A stretch of 64,000 bases of DNA from assembly GCA_046297835.1 (NCBI GenBank), contig JBKBHI010000007.1:62001-126000 (forward strand), read 5' to 3'. Positions 1-6,432 of this stretch are shown piece after piece. The DNA comes from CAMAVH01 sp046297835. Lineage in GTDB: Bacteria > Pseudomonadota > Alphaproteobacteria > SMXQ01. Each line of letters starts with the position of its first letter. Position 1 is the stretch's first letter. Both the position numbers and the translations under genes were made by a program. The notes beneath the pieces are model-generated. The model saw nothing but the letters and a program-made list of their open reading frames with translations, was not told the origin of the DNA and did not search any database.

Positions 1-1739
1 GCAACATGACCTCCTGCCAATGGGCAGGCTTTTGCGAGCGCGAGCACGTCGATGCCGGCAAGGTCGCCGACCGCCTGGCGCTGAGCTGGATCCGCCATCC
101 GCTCGTGCAGCACATGCCGCGCAAGTTCAAGATCACCGTGTCGGGCTGCGAGACCGATTGCGCCTCCTCCTCGATCCACGATCTCGGCCTCGTCGCCACG
201 CGCGACGCGTCCGGCCGCCCGGGCTTCAAGGCCTATGCCGGCGGCGGCACCGGCGGCATCGCCGTCGCTGCCGCGCTGGTCGCCGATTTCGTCGAGGAGA
301 AGGACCTGCCGGCGGTGGTCGAGGCGCTGGTGCGCATCCATCAACGCTATTCCAACCGCCGCAACCGCAACCAGGCGCGCATCAAGTTCGTCAACAAGCG
401 CTTCGGGGCCGAGAAGTTCCGCGCCTTGTTCGAGGAGGAATTCGCGCGCACCAAGACGATGCCGCAGCGCCCGTGGCAGCCGCTCGAATGGCGTCAGGCC
501 AACCAGGCGGCGCCCGAGCCGGTGTCGCCGGGCGGCGTCGTGCCGCAGCACGACGGCAAGTTCGCCGTGGTGGTGAAGGCCGAGCTCGGCCTGTTCACCT
601 CCGACGAGATGGACAAGCTCGTCGTCATCGCCAAGGCGGCCGGCGCGCCGGAGCTGCGCACCACGCGCGACCAGAACATCGTCATCGTCGGCCTGGCCAA
701 GGACGCGGTGGCCAAGGCGGTCGCCGAGGTGCGGGCGCTCGGCTTCTTCGTCGAGGACAAAGTCGGCGACGTGCCGAACGTGATCGCCTGCCCGGGCACC
801 ACCACCTGCGGCATCGGCATCACCACCTCGCAGACTTTCGGCGTCGAGGTGCAGGATCTGGCGACGAACTACGCCGCCAAGCCGAACCTCAGCATCAAGA
901 TTTCCGGCTGCCAGAACGGCTGCGGCCTGCATCACGTGGCCGACTTCGGCTTCCGCGGCATGGGCAAGAAGATCGGCGCGCGCAACGCGCCGCACTATCA
1001 GATCTATGTCGGCGGCGAGGACCGCAAGAGCGGCCATATCGGCCTCTTGGGCCCGGTCGTGCCGGCGCGGCTCGCCAAGCGCGCGCTCGGCCTGCTGCTC
1101 GACGGCTACGCCAGCGGCAAGCAGGACGGCGAGAGCGTGCGCGACTGGTCGCTGCGTCTCGGCAAGGACGGCATCAAGGCGCTGATCGCGCCGGTCGAAC
1201 GCGAAGTGGACGGCGCGAACGAGGGCCTGTTCTTCGACTTCGGCGAGGATTGGGAATTCTCTCCGCCGGCCGGCCGCACCGCCGAATGCGCCGCCGCCAC
1301 GGCCGACGACGACGTGCAGAAGGACCTGGCCGACGACGCGTTGATCGCCACCGACCGCGCGCTGGCCGCCGGCCATGCCGGCCCGGCCCGCGAGTATGCC
1401 GATCTCGGCTTCCGCTATTCGGCCCAGCGCCTGCGCATCCGCGCCATGCTGCCGGGTGCGGAGGAGGATACCGAGGAGCAGATTCTCAGCGCCGTGCGCG
1501 GCGCGTCGGCCGGCGAGCCCGAGGTGGGCGAGGCGATGGACGCCTATCTCGCCGCCCGCGCCAAGCTGGACGGGAAAGACGGCTCCTTGGACGCCCTGCG
1601 CGAGGCCCTGGCCTCGTGGCAGGACCTGGTGGAAGACCTGGTCGGCAAGCCCATCGCCGCGCCGGCCTTCGAGGGGTTCGGCTCGGGCCTGGACGATTCG
1701 GCCGGCTCTTCCGTTCTCGACATGATCAAGGGCCGCTAA
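1..1739 (+). CDS. Nitrite/sulfite reductase, siroheme-[4Fe-4S] family (5' end cut by window)
   Basis: The reading frame is open to the window edge, so the N-terminus is missing; the Met at base 6 is probably internal. Numbering from that Met, two complete siroheme-cluster signatures are visible: C4-X5-C10 with C48-X3-C52, and C262-X5-C268 with C302-X3-C306. A ferredoxin-like half-domain precedes the second set at about 185-250. Ordinary assimilatory sulfite and nitrite reductases keep the cysteines only in the second half, so the duplicated set is unusual. About 150 helical C-terminal residues (roughly 420-577) are not part of the core fold. Six-electron reduction of nitrite or sulfite is the family reaction; the substrate cannot be decided here. 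The Nfn-like flavoprotein downstream is a plausible electron donor and the truncated haemoglobin a plausible NO or O2 handler. Confidence 0.85.
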   Translation, partial: NMTSCQWAGFCEREHVDAGKVADRLALSWIRHPLVQHMPRKFKITVSGCETDCASSSIHDLGLVATRDASGRPGFKAYAGGGTGGIAVAAALVADFVEEKDLPAVVEALVRIHQRYSNRRNRNQARIKFVNKRFGAEKFRALFEEEFARTKTMPQRPWQPLEWRQANQAAPEPVSPGGVVPQHDGKFAVVVKAELGLFTSDEMDKLVVIAKAAGAPELRTTRDQNIVIVGLAKDAVAKAVAEVRALGFFVEDKVGDVPNVIACPGTTTCGIGITTSQTFGVEVQDLATNYAAKPNLSIKISGCQNGCGLHHVADFGFRGMGKKIGARNAPHYQIYVGGEDRKSGHIGLLGPVVPARLAKRALGLLLDGYASGKQDGESVRDWSLRLGKDGIKALIAPVEREVDGANEGLFFDFGEDWEFSPPAGRTAECAAATADDDVQKDLADDALIATDRALAAGHAGPAREYADLGFRYSAQRLRIRAMLPGAEEDTEEQILSAVRGASAGEPEVGEAMDAYLAARAKLDGKDGSLDALREALASWQDLVEDLVGKPIAAPAFEGFGSGLDDSAGSSVLDMIKGR

Positions 1740-1794
1740 GCCCCTATGATCTGGCCGGCCGGCTAGGCCCGCCGCATCATCTGCTGTAAAACCA

Positions 1795-1830
1795 GGGCGC
1801 GCCGGACAACCAGCCGGCGCGCCCGTTGTT
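1795..1830 (+). terminator. Strong hairpin between the reductase and the flavoprotein gene
   Basis: GGGCGCGCCGG at 1795-1805 and CCGGCGCGCCC at 1814-1824 form a perfect 11-bp stem with an 8-nt loop, followed by GTTGTT. The position, 56 bp after the reductase stop and 24 bp before the next start, suggests an intrinsic terminator or attenuator that lowers expression of the downstream genes. The U-tract is imperfect, so a purely mRNA-stabilising role is possible. Confidence 0.45.
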
Positions 1831-1848
1831 CATGAATAGTCTGACGCC

Positions 1849-4800
1849 ATGACCCAGTCCGCCGCCCTCAATCTCGCCTATGGCCTCGCCTTCGCCGATC
1901 TTTATGGACGGGACGGCCTGGTCAAGCTCGACGGCCGTTTCGCCGAGCATCTTCAGGGCGCGGATGCGGACCTGTTCAACCGGCTGATGGCGGCGCGCGC
2001 CGCGCCCGAGACGGTGGAGGGCAAGGACGAATCGGCGCTGCTGATCGATCTTGCGCCGCATCTGGAAGATTTCCTCGGCCAGCTGTTCGGCATTTCCGAA
2101 GAGCTGCGCGCGCTCGCCGCCAAGCACGACGCGCTCGCGCCGCTCTACGAGGTCAAGCGCCTGTTCGTGCAGCGCCGCGCCGTCAAGCGCTTCAAGCCCG
2201 ACGAATTGGCCGCGCTCGACATCGCCCCCATCGAGGCGGCGCTCGTAGCGAAGCTCGGCGGCCCTGTCGCGGAAGAAACCTTCGCCGCCGCCGTGCTGGA
2301 TTGGCAGAAGGACGAGACCGCCAACAAGGACGCGCTCGATCTCGCCGAGCAATTCGCCGCCTGGGCCACCCTGCATCCGGCGGGGCAGGCGCGCTTCGCG
2401 GGCGGCGTGCTGTTCAAGACGCCGAAGAAGCTGGATTTCCAGAATCTCGTGCCGGTCGAGACCGAGGTGCGCGACGGCGTGAAGATGATGCGCCTCTCGG
2501 CCCATCATTGGCGGCAGCGCGACGGCTTCGCCCTGACCGACGCGGGCTTCGACCTGAAAGGCGCGCTCGATCAGGCGAACTACTGCATCTTCTGCCACAA
2601 CCAGGGCAAGGATTCCTGCTCGAAGGGCCTGAAGGACCGCAAGACCGGCGCCTATCAGAAGAGCCCGTTCGGCGTCACGCTCGCCGGCTGTCCGCTCGAA
2701 GAGAAAATCTCCGAGATGAACCAGCTCAAATCGGCGGGCCACACGCTCGGCGCGCTGGCGGTCGTCACCATCGACAATCCGATGGCGGCCGGCACGGGCC
2801 ATCGCATCTGCAACGATTGCATGAAGTCCTGCATCTATCAGAAGCAGGAGCCGGTCAACATTCCCCAGGTCGAGACGCGCACGCTGAAAGACGCGCTGGC
2901 GCTGCCCTGGGGCTTCGAGCTTTACAGCCTGCTGACGCGCTGGAATCCGCTGAACATTCGCCGCCCGCTGCCCAAGCCGGATGCCGGCTACAAGGTGCTG
3001 GTGGTCGGCCTCGGCCCCGCCGGCTACACGCTGGCGCACCATCTGATGAACGACGGCCACACGGTCGTCGCCGTCGACGGCCTCAAGATCGAGCCGCTGC
3101 CCGAGGACGTCTCCGGCGTGGCGCTCGACGGTTCGCGCGTGCCGTTCAAGCCGATTCGCGACATCGCCGAATTGACCGAGCCGCTCGGCGATCGCGCCAT
3201 GGCCGGTTTCGGCGGCGTCGCCGAATACGGCATTACCGTCCGGTGGGATAAGAACTTCCTCAAGATCGTGCGCCTGCTGCTCGAGCGCCGCGCCAGCTTC
3301 GCCATGTTCGGCGGCGTGCGCTTCGGCGGCACGCTGACCATCGAATCGGCCTTCGCCCAGGGCTTCGACCATATCGCGCTCTGCGCCGGCGCCGGCCGCC
3401 CGACCTTCATCGACATGCCGAACGCGCTCGCGCGCGGCGTGCGCCAGGCCTCGGACTTCCTGATGGCCTTGCAGCTCACCGGCGCGGCCAAGCCCGGCTC
3501 GCTCGCCAACCTGCAAGTGCGTTTGCCGGTCGTCGTCATCGGCGGCGGCCTGACCGGCATCGACACGGCGACCGAATCGCTCGCCTATTACCCGGTGCAG
3601 GTCGAGAAATTCCTCAGCCGTTACGAGACGCTCGCCGCCGAGCGCGGCGAGGCCGCGGTGCGCGCAAGCTGGAACGCCGAAGACGCGATCATCGCCGACG
3701 AGTTCATCGCCCACGCCAAAGCCATCCGCGCCGAACGCGCCGCCGCCGCCAAGGAAGGCCGCGAGGCCAATCTCGTGAAATTGCTGCGCGGCTGGGGCGG
3801 CGCGACGCTAGCCTATCGCCGCTGGATGACCGACAGCCCGAGCTACACGCTGAACCACGAGGAAGTGGAGAAGGCGATGGAGGAGGGCATCGACTTCGCC
3901 GAGGGCTTGAGCCCCATCGAGGTCGAGGTCGACGAGTTCGGCCATGCCCGCGCCATCGCCTGCGCCCGCATGGAGACCGGCGACGACGGCCGGCTGGTCG
4001 ATAGCGGCGAGACGGTGAAACTGCCGGCGCGCAGCGTGCTGATCGCCGCCGGCACGCAGCCGAACACCGTGCTGGCGCGCGAAGACGCGGCGCATATGAC
4101 GCTCGACGGCAAATATTTCCGCGCGCTCGACGAGGACGGCAATCCGGCGACGCCGGAGAAGCTGGCCAAGCCCGAGCAGGTGCGCGTGCTCACCGCCATC
4201 GAGCCGGACGGCCGCGCCGTCAGCTTCTTCGGCGATCTGCATCCCTCCTTCGCCGGCAACGTGGTGAAGGCCATGGGCAGCGCCAAGCAAGGCTATCCGG
4301 TGGTGAGCCGCGTGCTCGCCAAGCGCGCGCCGACCGCCGCCAAGCCCGCCGATCTGGTCGCCGCCATGAACAAGGCGCTGCGCGCGACGGTCCATGCCGT
4401 CAACCGGCTGACGCCGACGATCATTGAGGTCGTCGTCCATGCGCCGCTCGCCGCCAGGAATTTCGAGCCCGGCCAGTTCTACCGGCTGCAGAATTTCGAG
4501 AGCCTCGCGCCGCGCGTCGACGGCACGATCCTCAACATGGAAGGCCTGGCGCTGACCGGCGCCTGGGTCGATCGCGAGCGCGGCCTGATCTCCGTCATCG
4601 CGCTGGAGATGGGCGGCTCGTCCGATCTGTGCGCCTCGCTGAAGATCGGCGAGCCGGTGATCCTGATGGGCCCGACCGGCGCGCCGACCGAGACGCCGGC
4701 CGGCGAGACCGTGCTGCTGGTCGGCGGCGGCCTCGGCAACGCCGTGCTGTTCTCCATCGGCCAGGCGCTGCGCGCCGCCGGCTCCAAGGTGCTCTATTTC

Positions 4801-5388
4801 GCCGGCTACAAGAAGCTGATCGACCGTTACAAGGTCGAGCAGATCGAGGCGGCCGCCGACGTCGTCGTCTGGTGCTCCGACGAAGGCCCCGGCTTCGAGC
4901 CGACGCGGCCGCAGGACAAGCGCTTCGTCGGCAACATCGTCGAGGCCATTGCGGCCTACGGCCGCGGAGAGTTGGGGGCGGCCTACGGCGCGGGCGCGCT
5001 CGGCGATATCCCGATCAAGCTGGGCGCGGTCGACCGCATCGTCGCCATCGGCTCGGACGGCATGATGGCCGCCGTCGGCCGCGCGCGCCACACGGTGCTC
5101 AAGCCGTACTTGCGCCCCGATCATCACGCCTACGGCAGCATCAATTCGCCGATGCAGTGCATGATGAAGGAAATTTGCGCCCAGTGCCTGCAGCCGCACA
5201 CCGATCCTGTCACCGGCAAGACCACTGTGGTCTTCACCTGCTACAACCAGGATCAGCCGCTCGACGTGGTCGATTTCCGCTCCTTGCGCGAGCGTCTCGG
5301 TCAGAACCGCGCGCAGGAAAAGCTGACGGCCCAGTGGATCGACCGCTGTTTGAAGCGGCTGAATTTGCGCGGCGTCGCGGCGGAGTAG
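1849..5388 (+). CDS. Nfn/GltD-PyrK-like fused iron-sulfur flavoprotein oxidoreductase
   Basis: This 1179-residue protein joins several redox modules. Residues 1-240 are a helical region I do not recognise. C246, C249, C257, C281 and the group C321-X2-C324-X3-C328 form an iron-sulfur region like the N-terminus of the glutamate synthase small subunit. A dinucleotide fold begins at GLGPAG (387-392) and a second at GGGLTG (565-570), giving the two-fold disulfide-reductase core. From about 860 a ferredoxin-NADP-reductase-like module follows with GGGLGN at 959-964, ending in C1104, C1110, C1113 and C1131, which resemble the PyrK [2Fe-2S] site. The order equals NfnB/SudA fused to NfnA/SudB. It lies 109 bp after the siroheme reductase and 7 bp before the globin, so it probably feeds electrons to that reductase; flavin-based bifurcation is possible but unproven. 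No clear ribosome-binding site precedes the ATG. Confidence 0.85.
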   Translation: MTQSAALNLAYGLAFADLYGRDGLVKLDGRFAEHLQGADADLFNRLMAARAAPETVEGKDESALLIDLAPHLEDFLGQLFGISEELRALAAKHDALAPLYEVKRLFVQRRAVKRFKPDELAALDIAPIEAALVAKLGGPVAEETFAAAVLDWQKDETANKDALDLAEQFAAWATLHPAGQARFAGGVLFKTPKKLDFQNLVPVETEVRDGVKMMRLSAHHWRQRDGFALTDAGFDLKGALDQANYCIFCHNQGKDSCSKGLKDRKTGAYQKSPFGVTLAGCPLEEKISEMNQLKSAGHTLGALAVVTIDNPMAAGTGHRICNDCMKSCIYQKQEPVNIPQVETRTLKDALALPWGFELYSLLTRWNPLNIRRPLPKPDAGYKVLVVGLGPAGYTLAHHLMNDGHTVVAVDGLKIEPLPEDVSGVALDGSRVPFKPIRDIAELTEPLGDRAMAGFGGVAEYGITVRWDKNFLKIVRLLLERRASFAMFGGVRFGGTLTIESAFAQGFDHIALCAGAGRPTFIDMPNALARGVRQASDFLMALQLTGAAKPGSLANLQVRLPVVVIGGGLTGIDTATESLAYYPVQVEKFLSRYETLAAERGEAAVRASWNAEDAIIADEFIAHAKAIRAERAAAAKEGREANLVKLLRGWGGATLAYRRWMTDSPSYTLNHEEVEKAMEEGIDFAEGLSPIEVEVDEFGHARAIACARMETGDDGRLVDSGETVKLPARSVLIAAGTQPNTVLAREDAAHMTLDGKYFRALDEDGNPATPEKLAKPEQVRVLTAIEPDGRAVSFFGDLHPSFAGNVVKAMGSAKQGYPVVSRVLAKRAPTAAKPADLVAAMNKALRATVHAVNRLTPTIIEVVVHAPLAARNFEPGQFYRLQNFESLAPRVDGTILNMEGLALTGAWVDRERGLISVIALEMGGSSDLCASLKIGEPVILMGPTGAPTETPAGETVLLVGGGLGNAVLFSIGQALRAAGSKVLYFAGYKKLIDRYKVEQIEAAADVVVWCSDEGPGFEPTRPQDKRFVGNIVEAIAAYGRGELGAAYGAGALGDIPIKLGAVDRIVAIGSDGMMAAVGRARHTVLKPYLRPDHHAYGSINSPMQCMMKEICAQCLQPHTDPVTGKTTVVFTCYNQDQPLDVVDFRSLRERLGQNRAQEKLTAQWIDRCLKRLNLRGVAAE

Positions 5389-5395
5389 CGGCATC

Positions 5396-5842
5396 ATGTC
5401 GGCCGAATCGCGCGCCGCCATCACCGCCGAAATCGCCGAACGCACCGGCATCGACGACGCGATGATCGAGCGCCTGGTGCGCGGCTTCTACGCCAAGGTG
5501 CAGGACGACGATCTGATCGGCCCGGTCTTCGCCGAGCGGATCAAAGATTGGGAGCCGCACCTTCAGCGCATGTTCGCCTTCTGGTCGTCGGTGGCGCTGC
5601 TCACCGGGCGCTATTCCGGCACGCCGATGCCGATCCACATGAAACTGCCGGTGGATGCCGCGCATTTCGACCGCTGGCTCGCTCTATTCGAGGCGACGGC
5701 GCGCGAGCTCTGCCCGGCGGTCGCCGCCGACCATTTCATCGAGCGCGCGCGCAACATCGCCAACAGCCTGGAAATGGGCGTGGCCTACGGCCAGGGCGTG
5801 ACGCTGAAGAAGGGCGAGCGCTTTTACCGCGGCGAGAGCTAG
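5396..5842 (+). CDS. Group III truncated haemoglobin
   Basis: The 148-residue product has the short 2-over-2 globin pattern. Tyr32 in a FY pair is a candidate B10 residue, Trp63 lies in the E-helix region, and His90 followed by FDRW fits the proximal haem ligand with Trp94 near G8, as in COG2346 group III globins. The gene starts 7 bp after the flavoprotein stop, so the two are very likely co-transcribed. Known family members bind O2, NO or peroxide and are often linked to NO stress. Next to a siroheme nitrite/sulfite reductase, removal of NO leaking from nitrite reduction is a reasonable inference, not shown by sequence. Confidence 0.88.
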   Translation: MSAESRAAITAEIAERTGIDDAMIERLVRGFYAKVQDDDLIGPVFAERIKDWEPHLQRMFAFWSSVALLTGRYSGTPMPIHMKLPVDAAHFDRWLALFEATARELCPAVAADHFIERARNIANSLEMGVAYGQGVTLKKGERFYRGES

Positions 5843-5863
5843 GCATTCCCCGCCTGCGCTATG

Positions 5864-5955
5864 CGTCATGGCCGGACTTGTTCCGGCCATCCACGACTTT
5901 TCTTTTGCGATGTAAGTAAGGCGTGGATGCCCGCAACAAGTGCGGGCATGACGGT
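5864..5955. repeat. Dispersed palindromic intergenic repeat, copy 1
   Basis: Two hairpin arms flank a short centre. The left arm is GTCATGGCCGGACTTGTTCC followed by GGCCATCCACGA; the right arm is CGTGGATGCCCGCAACAAGT followed by GCGGGCATGACGGT. Each arm is itself an imperfect palindrome. Near-identical copies lie at 15058-15149 (same orientation) and 52223-52313 (reverse orientation). It lies between the globin stop and the convergent TerB gene. Confidence 0.8.
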
Positions 5956-5968
5956 GAATGGAGCGTTT

Positions 5969-6376
5969 TTACGCGCGCGCGTAGCGCGCGGCGGCGCCGC
6001 GTTCGATGCCGGCGGCGGCGAGGCGTTCGACGTCGAGGCGGTGGCGCATCAATTCCAGCACGCGCAATTCTTCCTGGCTGGCGGTCTGATCGACCGCGAC
6101 GACTTCGACCGCGAAGGCGTAGGCCGTCTCGCGCAGATGTTTCGGCAGATGCTTCTTCACCTGCTTGAGCGCGCCTTCGAGCCCGTCATCGTCGTTCATC
6201 AGCTTGGCGAAGGATTTGGTCGCCTTGGGCAGGCGCTCGATGTCGAAGTCGGCGAAGATCGGCGCCAGGCGCACGATCTCGCCGATGGTGGCCATTTCCT
6301 TGTCGGTCATATTGCCGTCGGCCGCCGAGACCAGCAGCATGGAATAGATCAGCGCGTCGTGATGGTCGATGCTCAT
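5969..6376 (-). CDS. TerB family tellurite-resistance-like protein
   Basis: The 135-residue all-helical product begins with a region containing YSMLLVSAADGNMTDKEMAT, the metal-binding-like acidic segment typical of TerB proteins, and continues with alternating acidic and basic helices. AAGG lies six bases upstream of the ATG. TerB domains occur both in tellurite or stress-response operons and as single cytoplasmic proteins. No terC, terD or other ter genes are nearby, so tellurite resistance itself should not be assumed. The last residues end close to the neighbouring dispersed repeat. Confidence 0.8.
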   Translation of the reverse strand: MSIDHHDALIYSMLLVSAADGNMTDKEMATIGEIVRLAPIFADFDIERLPKATKSFAKLMNDDDGLEGALKQVKKHLPKHLRETAYAFAVEVVAVDQTASQEELRVLELMRHRLDVERLAAAGIERGAAARYARA

Positions 6377-6432
6377 GGGAAACCTTCGGGGGAAACGGCG
6401 AGGAGGGACAGGCGCGGGACCAGTCTAGCGCG

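Noticed and set aside
1777..3714. 645-codon open frame on the - strand
   Set aside because: Antisense to the Nfn-like flavoprotein, which has clear nucleotide-binding motifs in the + frame.
5969..6376. Tellurite-resistance operon
   Set aside because: Only a lone TerB-domain gene is present, with no terC, terD, terE or terZ around it.
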